This document shows positions 1 through 9,072 of a DNA stretch of 64,000 bases, piece after piece. Where the stretch lies: the NCBI GenBank assembly GCA_030066215.1, contig JASJCA010000002.1, positions 1 to 64,000 of the forward strand, written 5' to 3'. A program made the translations under genes and the position numbers. Within the stretch, counting starts at the first letter, position 1. Each line of letters starts with the position of its first letter. Source of the stretch: Rhodobacter sp. (GTDB taxonomy: Bacteria; Pseudomonadota; Alphaproteobacteria; Rhodobacterales; Rhodobacteraceae). Under the pieces are notes generated by a model. That model did no database searches. It saw nothing but the letters and a program-made list of their open reading frames with translations, and had not been told where the DNA came from.

Positions 1-104
1 AGATGCGAAAAAACCGGATCCGCGTGCTCGCCGGAGACAAGGTCCAGGTCGAGATGACCCCCTACGACCTGACCAAGGGCCGGATCAACTATCGCTTTAA
101 GTAG
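1..104 (+). CDS. infA: Translation initiation factor IF-1, C-terminal part
   Basis: The frame is open from base 3 and ends at TAG 102-104. It encodes the last 33 or so residues, ending [15 protein letters not shown], the typical tail of IF-1, the small S1/OB-fold protein that binds the 30S A site. IF-1 is usually about 72 residues, so roughly half lies outside the window. The next genes, maf and rng, follow on the same strand in the order common in Rhodobacterales, which supports the call. The start is not visible. Confidence 0.93.
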   Translation, partial: MRKNRIRVLAGDKVQVEMTPYDLTKGRINYRFK

Positions 105-188
105 CGCGAAACGCATGTTTCGCGCAGCGCGGGGAAGCGGATTGCAGAGCAATCTGCGGCCGTCGCCCGGTGAAAGCCTGGGTGCCTC

Positions 189-779
189 ATGCTGCCGAAC
201 CCGCGCCTGATCCTCGGCTCCGGCAGCCCAAGGCGGCTGGAGCTTCTGGCGCAGCTCGGCCTGACCCCCGACGATGTCCGCCCACCCGATGTCGACGAAA
301 CCCCGCTCAAGGGCGAACTCCCGCGCGCCTATTGCCTCCGCATCGCCCAGGCCAAGGCCGAGGCGATGACGCTCGCCGAAAACGAGATCGCGCTCTGCGC
401 CGACACCACCGTCGCGCTCGGCCGCCGCATCCTCGGCAAGCCTGCCGACGAAGCCGAGGCCGCCGCCTTCCTGCGGCAGCTCTCTGGCCGCCGCCACCGC
501 GTCATCACTGCCGTTGCCGTGAAGCGCGGTAGCCGGGTTTGGGAACGCGACGTGACCTCCGCCGTCAAACTCAAGCGCCTGACGGAACGGGAGATCGCCG
601 GCTACCTCGCCACCGGCGACTGGCGCGGCAAGGCTGGCGCCTACGCTATCCAGGGCCCCGCCGGCGCCTTCATCCCCTGGATCCAGGGGTCCTACACCGC
701 TGTCGTCGGTCTACCGGTCTTTGAGACCGCGCAACTCCTCCACGCGGCCGGTTATCCCGTCGGAGAGGCACTCCGATGA
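189..779 (+). CDS. maf: Maf-family nucleotide pyrophosphatase
   Basis: 196 residues, the usual Maf length. The N-terminal [11 protein letters not shown] (about residues 10-20) matches the conserved SPRR phosphate-binding motif. The central [15 protein letters not shown] and the later [12 protein letters not shown] are also family signatures. Maf proteins hydrolyse non-canonical or modified nucleoside triphosphates to monophosphates in the cytoplasm; the exact substrate cannot be read from sequence. The stop overlaps the start of the RNase gene by four bases (ATGA), so the two are translationally coupled. It lies 84 bases behind infA. Confidence 0.93.
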   Translation: MLPNPRLILGSGSPRRLELLAQLGLTPDDVRPPDVDETPLKGELPRAYCLRIAQAKAEAMTLAENEIALCADTTVALGRRILGKPADEAEAAAFLRQLSGRRHRVITAVAVKRGSRVWERDVTSAVKLKRLTEREIAGYLATGDWRGKAGAYAIQGPAGAFIPWIQGSYTAVVGLPVFETAQLLHAAGYPVGEALR

Positions 780-1801
780 AGGGCCGCCAAATCGTGCTCG
801 ACCAGATCGGCGGTCGTGAGGTTGCGGTACTGTTGGTAGACGGCCAGCTCGACGACCTACTGATCGAGGCCGACGCCCCGGCCCCGGGCACCGTCTACCG
901 CGCCGTCGCGCGCCGCCCGCTGAAGGGCCAAGGCGGTCTTTTCCTCGAGACACCAGACGGCAGCGCCTATCTGCGCGGCGCCAAGGGCATCCGCCCGGGC
1001 CAGGGCCTGACGGTGCAGGTCTCCGGCTACGCCGAGCCGGGCAAGGCGCTGCCCGTCACCGACCGCGTTCTATTCAAAGGCCGCTACGCCATCGTCACTC
1101 CCGGCGCCCCAGGCCTTAACGTCTCTCGCCAGGTGCGTGACGAGGCCCTGCGCGACGACCTTTTGGAGCTGGCCCACTCCGCCATGGAAGGCAGCAAGAT
1201 GGGCCTGATCCTGCGCTCGGCCGCCTCCGAGGCCGCGCCCGACGACATCGCCGCCGACATCGCCGCCATGCGCCAGGCCGCCGAGGCGGTCATGGCCGAC
1301 ACCGGCCAGGCGCCCGAGCGCCTGCTCGACGGCGACGGGCCGCGGCGGCTGGCCTGGCGCGACTGGACCGGTCCAGCCGACGTGGTCGACGCGCCCGGCG
1401 CGCTCGAAACACTCGACCTGCTCGACCGGATCCAGGCCTTGCGCGGCCCTCGGTTGGACCTGCCCGGTGGCGCCGTGGCCTGGGTAGAGCCCACCCGCGC
1501 GCTGGTGGCCGTCGACGTCGACACTGGCGCCGACGCCTCCTTCGCCGCCGCGCTGAAGGCCAATCTCGGGCTCGCCCGCGCCCTGCCGCGCGCCCTGCGC
1601 CTGCGCGGCCTCGGCGGCCAGATCACCTTGGACATTGCCCCTATGGCCAAGAGGGATCGCCGCGGGTTCGAGACAGCCTTGCGTGCCGCGTTCAAGGCAG
1701 ACCCGGTCGACACCGTGCTGGCTGGCTGGACCCCGCTCGGCCATTACGAATTGCAACGAAAACGCGCCCGCGCGCCTTTGGCGAACTTCCTCGCGAAATA
1801 A
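776..1801 (+). CDS. rng: Ribonuclease E/G family protein, short form
   Basis: 341 residues. An S1-like segment (about residues 35-95, [12 protein letters not shown] onward) precedes the nuclease part. The two catalytic acidic positions of the RNase E/G family are recognisable in [10 protein letters not shown] (about residue 245) and ITLDIAPM (about 290). The zinc-link and small domain of E. coli RNase G (489 aa) are absent, so this is a compact family member, possibly monomeric. Position after infA-maf is typical. Expected role is endonucleolytic RNA processing. The gene yacG, which often follows, is not found downstream. Confidence 0.87.
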   Translation: MKGRQIVLDQIGGREVAVLLVDGQLDDLLIEADAPAPGTVYRAVARRPLKGQGGLFLETPDGSAYLRGAKGIRPGQGLTVQVSGYAEPGKALPVTDRVLFKGRYAIVTPGAPGLNVSRQVRDEALRDDLLELAHSAMEGSKMGLILRSAASEAAPDDIAADIAAMRQAAEAVMADTGQAPERLLDGDGPRRLAWRDWTGPADVVDAPGALETLDLLDRIQALRGPRLDLPGGAVAWVEPTRALVAVDVDTGADASFAAALKANLGLARALPRALRLRGLGGQITLDIAPMAKRDRRGFETALRAAFKADPVDTVLAGWTPLGHYELQRKRARAPLANFLAK

Positions 1802-2197
1802 CCAGCGGGCCTCCGAGCTTCGCCGGCCGGCGCACGATTTTGAACGCCTGCCGAACAGGTGTGTCCCTGCGTCGCTCAGGTCCAGACTAAAGATGACTTT
1901 GGGCGTTCCGGCGCCGGCAACGCCCAAGTGATACGTCCCCGAAACGTCGGCCGGATCGAACGTAACGGGATCGCAGTGACTTCCTCAATCTGACATTCGT
2001 CCTTGACCAGCAAACCAAGGAGTTGGCCCGTGTGGTTCGACATCGCCACGCCATGCTGGCACGTCCGAAAAAATCGCCCATGGCATGCGGACCTCATACC
2101 TCCTCGATATCGTGTTATTCGGGCCGAAAATCCCCCTGGACACCTTCCGCCCAACTCCCTAAAACCCGCGCACCCGAGCGGAGCTCCGCTCGCCCGT
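1802..2197. other. 396-base gap without a supported gene
   Basis: No reading frame with recognisable motifs or a convincing ribosome-binding site was found on either strand. A 92-codon minus-strand frame (1876-2154) exists but has no family resemblance I can name. The gap separates the infA-maf-rng group from tRNA-Phe. Confidence 0.5.
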
Positions 2198-2272
2198 GCC
2201 CGGGTAGCTCAGGGGTAGAGCAGTGGACTGAAAATCCTCGTGTCGGTGGTTCGATTCCGCCCCCGGGCACCA
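2198..2272 (+). tRNA. tRNA-Phe(GAA)
   Basis: A complete 75-base cloverleaf with encoded CCA. The acceptor stem GCCCGGG (2198-2204) pairs with CCCGGGC (2262-2268), followed by discriminator A and CCA 2270-2272. D arm GCTC/GAGC, T arm with GGTTCGATTC. The anticodon loop CTGAAAA (2228-2234) gives anticodon GAA at 2230-2232. The anticodon stem GTGGA/TCCTC has one T-T mismatch at its second pair; the rest is perfect. Confidence 0.97.
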
Positions 2273-2679
2273 TATATCAACCACTAAAGCGACATCATAT
2301 CGACTTCCCAAAGTCTTTGAGGATTTTTTTGTGGTCGAACCCAGCTTTCGTCGTTCTAGAGGCGGCAAACGGCAATAACCCGATCAACACTCATAATCAG
2401 TCAGGTGACGGCTTCGAGCCCATTCGAGACAATCGTTCCAGCGAGCGCAAGGGCCGGTTTGTACTGTTTCTCGACATCCGCAGGGGCAACCGGTTGACGG
2501 TCGTCGGGCAGATCCTTCATCGAAGAACGAGGCCTACTTGGCGCTGCGGCCTTCCCAATTTCAGTTGCGCGAGCTTGTGTTACGCGATCACATAGACACC
2601 GAATGACAATCGGTCCGGTGAGCGTGCGCCAATCGGATCGCTGGCGATTTGCGGCGTCACTCACTTGGGGCGGTCCGGG
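2273..2679. other. 407-base gap between tRNA-Phe and the P-type ATPase
   Basis: A T-rich run (about 2323-2329) follows the tRNA by roughly 50 bases and may end its transcript, although the stem before it is weak. A short minus-strand frame near 2401-2524 has acceptable codons but no family I recognise. No supported gene is seen. Confidence 0.45.
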
Positions 2680-5448
2680 ATGAACAGAGACAGCGTGCCG
2701 TCCACCCGACAAGGGATCGCGACCGATAGCCCTGCGGTCGCGGCAGAGTCCGCGCTGGCAGAGCCCCACACGCCCAATATCGAGGACATTCTTTCTGCCT
2801 TGAACGTCTCAAGGCACGGATTGACCCGGGCCGAGGCAGCCGACCGGCTTCAGCGTTTGGGACCGAATGCTTTGCCGCATACCAAGCCGCCAAGCGCTTT
2901 CCGGGTGTTCCTGCGGCAATTTGCGAGCCCGCTGATCTATGTGCTGGTTTTGGCGGCGCTGGTTTCAATGCTGATTCAGGAATGGTCAGACGCTGTGCTG
3001 ATCGCTGCGGTGCTGCTGGTCAACGCCGTCATAGGGACGCTGCAGGAATACTCGGCCCAACGCGCCGCCGAGGCGCTGAACAAGCTGGTCACGACGAAGG
3101 CTCGCGTGTTGCGAGACGGGGATGCGTTCCTGGTCGATTCCGAGGACTTGGTGCCGGGCGACGTGGTTCGGCTCGAATCCGGTGACAAGGTTCCTGCGGA
3201 TATGCGCCTCTTGTCCGGGCGCGATCTGGAGGTCGACGAGTCGCTGCTCACCGGCGAATCGGAGACGGTCATCAAGGACGATGAAGCGGTGCTGCCCGCC
3301 GACAGTGCGTTGGGCGACCGCGTGAACATGGTCTTTGCGGGCACAATGGTGGCCCGCGGGCGCCAGCACGCGGTCGTGGTCAAGACCGCCTCGGACACCC
3401 AGCTTGGCAAGATCGCGGCCGGCGTGCTGACGAAACGTCCAGTGAAGGCCCCGCTCATCGTCCGCATGGAACGTTTCACGCGTCGGATTGCCATTGCCGT
3501 GGCGATCGCGTCGGTGACCATGGCCGCGATCGCCCTGACGCGGGGCACGCCGCTGGACGAGGTGTTCCTGCTCGCAGTGGCCCTGGCGGTGTCCGCGATC
3601 CCCGAGGGGCTGCCCGTTGCGTTGACGGTGGCGCTGGCCATTGGCATGCAGCGCATGGCCAAGCGCAACGTGATCGTCCGGCGGCTTGTCGCTGTCGAAG
3701 CGCTCGGGTCTTGCACCTTCATCGCCACCGACAAGACCGGGACCCTGACCGAGAACCGGCTGGCGGCGCGGCGGATCGTGTTCCCAGGCGCCGACCCGTG
3801 GGAGGTCACCGGGGAGGCCACGGAGCCCACTGGATCGATCCATACACCGAAAGGCAGCCCGTCGCCGGCCGCTCACGAAGTTTTGGCGCGCCTCTCACGG
3901 GCCGCCGTTTTGGCCAATGATGGGTTCCTGGGCCACCGCGACGGCGGCTGGATCACCGAGGGGGATGCGGTCGACGTCGCTCTGCTGATCATGGCGCACA
4001 AGGGAGGAACCATTCGCGCCGAAACCGTCAACGCGTACCCGGAAGTCGCCGCCATCCCCTTTGAATCGGAACGCCAATTCTGTGCCAGCCTCAACGCCGT
4101 GAACGGCAAAAATTACGCGTTCGCCAAGGGTGCATTTGAACGGGTCCTGACGTTTTGCCGATCGATGGCGACACCGGAGGGAGACGTTCCGCTGGACCCG
4201 CACCTTGTCGAAGACCAGGCCGAAGCATTGGCCAGCCAGGGCTTCCGCGTGATTGCGTTGGCGGGCGGAGAGATCGAACCCGGGACGGACGGCGTCTTTA
4301 CGGAGGAGCACCTGTCAGGCCTGACCTTCCTGGGGCTCGTCGGCATCATCGACCCGCTGCGTACCGAGGCCAAGGCGGCGGTGACGGCCTGCCGCGAGGC
4401 CGGGATTGAGGTGGCGATGGTCACCGGCGACCACCCGACCACGGCCGCGACGATCGCCGCGGAACTCAATCTCATTCAATCGCCAGATCAGGTCGTGACC
4501 GGCCCGAGTATCAAGCTTGCCGAGAACGAGGCCGAGCTGGACGCGCTGGTCAAACGCGGCCGGGTCTTCGCTCGGGTCGAGCCGCAGCAGAAGCTGCAGA
4601 TCGTGCAGTCCTTGCAGCGCAGCGGTTATTTCGTGGCGGTCAGTGGCGACGGCGCGAACGACGCCCCGGCGCTGCGCGCGGCCCAGGTCGGTGTGGCGAT
4701 GGGAGAAAGCGGGACGGACGTGGCCCGGGAAACCGCCGACATCATCATCACGGACGACAATTTCGCCTCGATCGTGGCCGGGGTCGAAGAGGGACGTATC
4801 GCCTATGCCAATGTCCGCAAAGTGATCTTCCTGTTGATCTCGACGGGGGCTGCCGAACTGGTGCTCTTCGCCCTGGCGCTGTTCGCGGGGCTGCCGCTGC
4901 CCTTGCTTGCGGTGCAGCTTCTTTGGCTGAACCTGGTGACCAACGGAATCCAGGATGTCGCCTTGGCCTTCGAGCCGGGTGAGGGCGACGAACTGCGCCA
5001 GCCCCCCCGTGCACCGCGCGAGCCGGTCTTCAACCGTCTGATGATTGAACGGGTCGTGCTGTCCGCCTTGGTCATGGGCATCGTGGCCTTCACCCTGTTC
5101 CAGTGGCTGCTTTCGACCGGCATGACTTTGGACGAGGCCCGCAACAGCACTCTGTTGCTGATGGTGCTGTTCGAGAACGTCAATGTCTTCAACAGCCGGT
5201 CCGAGACCCGTTCGGCGTTCCGTCACAACCTACTCCGCAACAAGCTGCTTTTGATCGGCACAGTCGTCGCGCAACTGATCCATATCGGCGCGATGTACAC
5301 GCCTTGGATCAGCGACGTGCTCCACATCCAGCCTGTTTCGCTTGAACACTGGGCAACTTTGCTGGCCGCGGCGTTGTCCATCCTTGTGGTGATGGAGATC
5401 TACAAGGCCGTCCACAAGCGGGTCCGCCGCATCCCGGCGCACGCATAG
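2680..5448 (+). CDS. P-type cation-transporting ATPase (P2-like)
   Basis: 922 residues from the ATG at 2680; a TTG five codons upstream is also possible, but ATG with GGGGCGG before it is preferred. Order of parts: N-terminal cation-ATPase domain, transmembrane pair, actuator domain with TGES (about 190), transmembrane segments with PEGLPVAL, phosphorylation motif DKTGTLT (Asp about 350), nucleotide-binding domain, hinge GDGANDAPAL (about 655), and C-terminal membrane segments. The sixth-segment motif NLVTNGIQDVALAFEP differs from the calcium-pump NLVTDGLPA pattern, so the ion (Ca, Mg, Na or H) is left open. It acts in the inner membrane and stands alone as a transcription unit. Confidence 0.9.
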   Translation: MNRDSVPSTRQGIATDSPAVAAESALAEPHTPNIEDILSALNVSRHGLTRAEAADRLQRLGPNALPHTKPPSAFRVFLRQFASPLIYVLVLAALVSMLIQEWSDAVLIAAVLLVNAVIGTLQEYSAQRAAEALNKLVTTKARVLRDGDAFLVDSEDLVPGDVVRLESGDKVPADMRLLSGRDLEVDESLLTGESETVIKDDEAVLPADSALGDRVNMVFAGTMVARGRQHAVVVKTASDTQLGKIAAGVLTKRPVKAPLIVRMERFTRRIAIAVAIASVTMAAIALTRGTPLDEVFLLAVALAVSAIPEGLPVALTVALAIGMQRMAKRNVIVRRLVAVEALGSCTFIATDKTGTLTENRLAARRIVFPGADPWEVTGEATEPTGSIHTPKGSPSPAAHEVLARLSRAAVLANDGFLGHRDGGWITEGDAVDVALLIMAHKGGTIRAETVNAYPEVAAIPFESERQFCASLNAVNGKNYAFAKGAFERVLTFCRSMATPEGDVPLDPHLVEDQAEALASQGFRVIALAGGEIEPGTDGVFTEEHLSGLTFLGLVGIIDPLRTEAKAAVTACREAGIEVAMVTGDHPTTAATIAAELNLIQSPDQVVTGPSIKLAENEAELDALVKRGRVFARVEPQQKLQIVQSLQRSGYFVAVSGDGANDAPALRAAQVGVAMGESGTDVARETADIIITDDNFASIVAGVEEGRIAYANVRKVIFLLISTGAAELVLFALALFAGLPLPLLAVQLLWLNLVTNGIQDVALAFEPGEGDELRQPPRAPREPVFNRLMIERVVLSALVMGIVAFTLFQWLLSTGMTLDEARNSTLLLMVLFENVNVFNSRSETRSAFRHNLLRNKLLLIGTVVAQLIHIGAMYTPWISDVLHIQPVSLEHWATLLAAALSILVVMEIYKAVHKRVRRIPAHA

Positions 5449-5750
5449 CTTCACCCGGCCGCCAAGGTGGGTTTCCGGGTTCGCGTTCTGCTCTTTCGTG
5501 GGCCGAACGAGCGAAGTGCCGCAGGCCTTAGGAGCGCGCTGCAAGCCCGGCCGGGGCCCTGTGAGCGGCGCGAGGTCGAACCAAACCGCGCTCTGCACAA
5601 TTGGCGCTCATTGGCTCACACCCCGCATTGAATGAAAGGACTTGGCGATTTGCCTTTTTCGCCCCTATCATGGGGCCGCGCGGACGAATTGGAATTTGCC
5701 AGGTCATGCGATGACGGGGATTGGTCATCGCGCCGCGATGGAGCCTATAG
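5449..5750. other. 302-base gap upstream of the octaheme cytochrome
   Basis: No coding signal. It should hold the promoter of the cytochrome gene. I found no match to an FNR-type TTGAT-N4-ATCAA box here. Confidence 0.4.
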
Positions 5751-6884
5751 ATGTTGAAGAGCCTAGTTGCTTTCACCGCCGCGACGCTTGTCGCGGCCCT
5801 TTCTGCATCCGCGCAAACCGCTCAGGAGGACGAGGCCGAGTATGCCGGAGCCGAAACCTGCAAGGCCTGTCACCTTGAAATCTACGAGGATTACGCCCGC
5901 TCCGGCCATCCCTGGAAAATCCACAAGGTCGATGGCGCCGCGCCGACTTACCCGGAAGGAACCTCACCCGGTGTCTGGTCGCCTCCGGCAGACCTCGAAT
6001 GGGCCGACATCTCCTACGTCATCGGCGGTTATGGCTGGAAGGCCCGGTTCATGGACCTCGAAGGCTACATCCTAACCGGCGACCAGAACCGGCAATACAA
6101 CCTCGCCAACGAAACGCTCGGCCTAGCGGCGAACTGGACCGGCTACAGCGCCAGTACCGCGCCGCGCAAGCCCTATACCTGCGGGACGTGCCACACCACC
6201 GGCTGGGAAGCCACGGGCGAGGATGGCCCGCATCAGGACGGCCTGCCCGGCATCCACGGCACCTGGGTCGAGACAGGCGTGACCTGCGAGGCCTGCCATG
6301 GGCCAGGGTCTGCGCATGTCGCCAATCCTGCCGAGGTCGACCTCTCGGTCGCCCCGAACTGCAATGCCTGCCACATCCGTGGCGACGTCACGCAAATCGA
6401 CGCCAGCAATGGCCTCGTCCGCCACCACGAACAATACGAGGATCTGTTGGCTTCGCCGCATAACGCCCTCGGCTGCGGCGCCTGCCATGACCCGCATAAG
6501 GGGACCAAGTACGATTTGGGCGGTTTCAAGGGGCAAGAGGCGACCTGCAACGCCTGCCACAAAGAGCAAGCTCCGGTGGCGGTTGCCGCAGAAGCCCACA
6601 GCGACTGCACCAGCTGCCACATGCCGTTCGCCGGCAAATCCGCGGTGGCGACAGCGATCACCTACCAGGGCGGCAGCGTGCCCAAGGGTGACATCCGCAG
6701 CCACATCCACCGCATCGCCACCGATCCCGGCTGGAACATGTTCACCGAGGACGGCAAGTTCGTCGCCACCGACGACCAGAACCGGGCGTTTCTTACGGTG
6801 GACTTCACCTGCCTCTCCTGCCACCAGGACAAGGATACTGGCTGGGCCCTCGCCGTCGCCCCGCTCATTCACGGACAACGCTGA
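5751..6884 (+). CDS. Periplasmic octaheme c-type cytochrome
   Basis: 377 residues with a signal peptide of about 22 residues (cleavage after ALSASA). Eight CXXCH haem-attachment motifs are seen in order: CKACH, CGTCH, CEACH, CNACH, CGACH, CNACH, CTSCH, CLSCH. The stretch around the third (CEACHGPGSAH) resembles the cytochrome c554 / multihaem family. The protein should carry electrons in the periplasm; no catalytic partner is encoded next to it, so whether it is a reductase or a carrier is not known. It lies alone between the P-type ATPase and an AraC regulator of opposite orientation. Such a many-haem protein is uncommon among Rhodobacterales in my knowledge. Confidence 0.88.
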   Translation: MLKSLVAFTAATLVAALSASAQTAQEDEAEYAGAETCKACHLEIYEDYARSGHPWKIHKVDGAAPTYPEGTSPGVWSPPADLEWADISYVIGGYGWKARFMDLEGYILTGDQNRQYNLANETLGLAANWTGYSASTAPRKPYTCGTCHTTGWEATGEDGPHQDGLPGIHGTWVETGVTCEACHGPGSAHVANPAEVDLSVAPNCNACHIRGDVTQIDASNGLVRHHEQYEDLLASPHNALGCGACHDPHKGTKYDLGGFKGQEATCNACHKEQAPVAVAAEAHSDCTSCHMPFAGKSAVATAITYQGGSVPKGDIRSHIHRIATDPGWNMFTEDGKFVATDDQNRAFLTVDFTCLSCHQDKDTGWALAVAPLIHGQR

Positions 6885-7231
6885 CCCAGCAGCAATGCAA
6901 GTCCGGTGGCGCGGCGGTGGATTGAGCCAACGCGCCTGTCTGCAGATAGCAGGATCATTGCGGTCGCGAACTTAGACCCTACTGGGCGCCATTTACCGGC
7001 TGTTGATGCGCGAGGCGCCGCTCGGCGGCGCACACAGTTCATATGACCATGGACGTGAAGTTGTCCTCGTAGAAACTCATAGCTGTGGTAAGGCAGTTGC
7101 TGTCGTGAGAGAACACGAAGACAGTTGCTACTTCTGCGCCCCCCGAGACCAAGCAGAATGCGCCCTCACAGCCACTCAGGGACGCAGGCCATGCCTCCAT
7201 GTCGGTTTTGATCGGCCTCACCAAGAGCGCC
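6885..7231. other. 347-base convergent gap
   Basis: Lies between the cytochrome gene (plus) and the AraC gene (minus). No gene is supported on either strand; frames here have no motifs. No strong intrinsic terminator was found. Confidence 0.4.
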
Positions 7232-8128
7232 TCAGTCAGGGTTGTACGGCACACTGCGCAGTGGGGTTGTCGCTGGCAGAGTCGTGGAATGCCTTGCAGC
7301 GGCCTGCCGGAATTCACGGGGAGTTTGCCCGGTGAGTTTCTTGAAGACCGTTGCGAAGTACTGGCTGGAGGAAAATCCCAGATCCAGGGCGATTTCGGTA
7401 ACGGTGGTCGTCGTATCCGACAGCATGGATTTTGCCCGTTCGATCCGCTCGCGGGTCAGCCAATCGCCCACGGTCAGCCCGGTAGAGCGCTGAAAGAGCT
7501 GATGAAACCAACTTTCGGACAGGCCGACATGCGCCGCAATCCGCGGCACCGATAAGGCTTGGCCTAAGGTGCCGCGCATCAGAATGAGGGCCTCGGCGAT
7601 GCGGGGATCGAAGGTGGAAGAATGGGTTTGGCTCAACGCCGATACCGTTGCTTCGAGAAAGCAAACGGAGTGGGCGCGGACCAAGTCGCAGCGCCGGTCA
7701 GTTCGCTGGTGCTCCAACAGCAGCGCACCTAAATGATACCGGTGGATTTCGGTGGCACGGCCGGTGCGGTTGGCTTGGTTCAGCGTCGCGCGAAGGTCGG
7801 TACGCGTCTTCGCACTCAGCCCAAAGGCCGCGTCGATATCGAGTCGGAATTGCGCCCAGCGGATTTCGCTTGGCTCCAGAACCCGGTCGACTGCGCCGTG
7901 CGTCTCTCCGGGGCGGGTTAGAAATAGCATGCCGGATGAAAGCGTCAGCTCTTCGTCTTCGACCCACCAGCGCAAGCGCCCGCTTTCGACCAGCACAACC
8001 TCGTAGGCATGCGGGTGGTCATGCGGCTGCAGGCTGCCCCGCACCGCGGCGTCCTGTTTCGAGCGGCCGATCGCAGGCAGTTCGCGCAGTGTTGTTTCGC
8101 CGTCGAGAAACGCCTGACGCGACCACAT
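7232..8128 (-). CDS. AraC-family transcriptional regulator with cupin sensor
   Basis: 298 residues. The N-terminal half holds a cupin-like sensing domain (HDHPHAYEVVLVESG, then RPGETHG). The C-terminal hundred residues form the double helix-turn-helix of the AraC/XylS family, with PRIAAHVGLSESWFHQLF and EIALDLGFSSSQYFATVFKK as the two recognition regions. It is transcribed away from the dioxygenase gene at 8218 with 89 bases between the two starts, so it most likely controls that gene and itself. The effector is not known, but the cupin type usually binds a sugar or small carboxylate. Confidence 0.9.
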   Translation of the reverse strand: MWSRQAFLDGETTLRELPAIGRSKQDAAVRGSLQPHDHPHAYEVVLVESGRLRWWVEDEELTLSSGMLFLTRPGETHGAVDRVLEPSEIRWAQFRLDIDAAFGLSAKTRTDLRATLNQANRTGRATEIHRYHLGALLLEHQRTDRRCDLVRAHSVCFLEATVSALSQTHSSTFDPRIAEALILMRGTLGQALSVPRIAAHVGLSESWFHQLFQRSTGLTVGDWLTRERIERAKSMLSDTTTTVTEIALDLGFSSSQYFATVFKKLTGQTPREFRQAAARHSTTLPATTPLRSVPYNPD

Positions 8129-8217
8129 TTGTTCGAAAAACTCCTGTCAGAGGGCGTGAACGCAGCTTTATCATACATCTGCTAGGGCTTGGGACAACAG
8201 CAATATTGGAGGCGAGG

Positions 8218-9003
8218 ATGCCGAACCCTGTTTTGTCCGCTGATCAAAAGGCGCAGTTGTCCCGCGACGGGTTCGTTACGATCGCGAACATTGTCGAAGC
8301 GGGAGAACTGGAAACGTTGCGGTCGATCTTCGACCGCCTCTTCGCCACCAAGGCGGGTTGGAGTGAGGGCAATCAGTTCGACCTCGCGGGCACGGATCAG
8401 GGTGACGCGCCAAAACTGCCGCAGATCCTGAAGCCTTCGCGCTATGCACCCGAATTGCTGGAGCTTTCGCCTGTGCGGAGGGCTCGGGCGATCACCCGGG
8501 ACTACTTTGAAACCGATGCAGATCCAATCATGGGCGAACACATGATCTTCAAACCGCCACGTGTGGGCAGCACCACGCCCTGGCACCAGGACCAGGCCTA
8601 TCACGACCCCACACTCGACGAACGCGGCCTGAACTTCTGGATCCCGCTCGATGACACCGATGAGGCGAACGGGTGTATGCAATACGTTCCGGGCTCGCAC
8701 CGGATGGACGTGCTGCCGCATCACTCGATCGGAAACGACCCGCGTGTGCACGGGCTTGAGGTCGATGGGCCAGAGCGTTTTGCCGATCAGGTGGTGGCGT
8801 GCCCTCTCAGCGCCGGCGACGCAGTGCTGCACCTGCCGACGACGCTGCACTATGCCGGGCCGAACCGTACCGATCGCCAGCGTCGGGCCTACATCGTGTC
8901 CATGGTCGCGCCTAGCGCGCAGCGCGCCGTTCCGGTCGACAATTACTGGATGCGCGAGAAACGTACCGCACGGTTGGAGCGTGCTCAGGCCGCCGAGAAT
9001 TGA
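8218..9003 (+). CDS. Phytanoyl-CoA dioxygenase (PhyH) family protein
   Basis: 261 residues from ATG 8218, which has GGAGGCGAGG directly before it; longer upstream starts overlap the AraC promoter and are rejected. The iron ligands of Fe(II)/2-oxoglutarate oxygenases are visible: HxD in WHQDQAYHD (His about 123, Asp about 125) and distal His in LHYAGPN (about 211), with arginines after it for 2-oxoglutarate. PhyH-family enzymes hydroxylate varied small molecules; the substrate cannot be told. The divergent AraC gene is the likely regulator. A perfect hairpin follows the stop. Confidence 0.85.
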   Translation: MPNPVLSADQKAQLSRDGFVTIANIVEAGELETLRSIFDRLFATKAGWSEGNQFDLAGTDQGDAPKLPQILKPSRYAPELLELSPVRRARAITRDYFETDADPIMGEHMIFKPPRVGSTTPWHQDQAYHDPTLDERGLNFWIPLDDTDEANGCMQYVPGSHRMDVLPHHSIGNDPRVHGLEVDGPERFADQVVACPLSAGDAVLHLPTTLHYAGPNRTDRQRRAYIVSMVAPSAQRAVPVDNYWMREKRTARLERAQAAEN

Positions 9004-9012
9004 CAACGACCA

Positions 9013-9037
9013 AGGGCCGGTCTTGGCGACCGGCCCT
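9013..9037. terminator. Hairpin between convergent genes
   Basis: A perfect 10-bp stem AGGGCCGGTC (9013-9022) / GACCGGCCCT (9028-9037) with a 5-base loop, placed nine bases after the dioxygenase stop and 36 bases before the end of the minus-strand SBP gene. No T run follows on either side, so it may be a bidirectional 3'-end stabiliser or a weak terminator. Confidence 0.55.
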
Positions 9038-9072
9038 CGCGCCCGGGTAAGGGTAGGGGCTGGGAGACCGCC

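Noticed and set aside
1802-2000. Expected yacG after the RNase gene
   Set aside because: The CPxC zinc motif of YacG is not encoded on either strand here.
1876-2154. Minus-strand 92-codon frame
   Set aside because: No family likeness, no ribosome-binding site, in a non-coding gap.
2401-2524. Short minus-strand frame beginning MKDLPDDRQ
   Set aside because: Protein-like composition but about 39 codons, no recognised family, and weak start signals.
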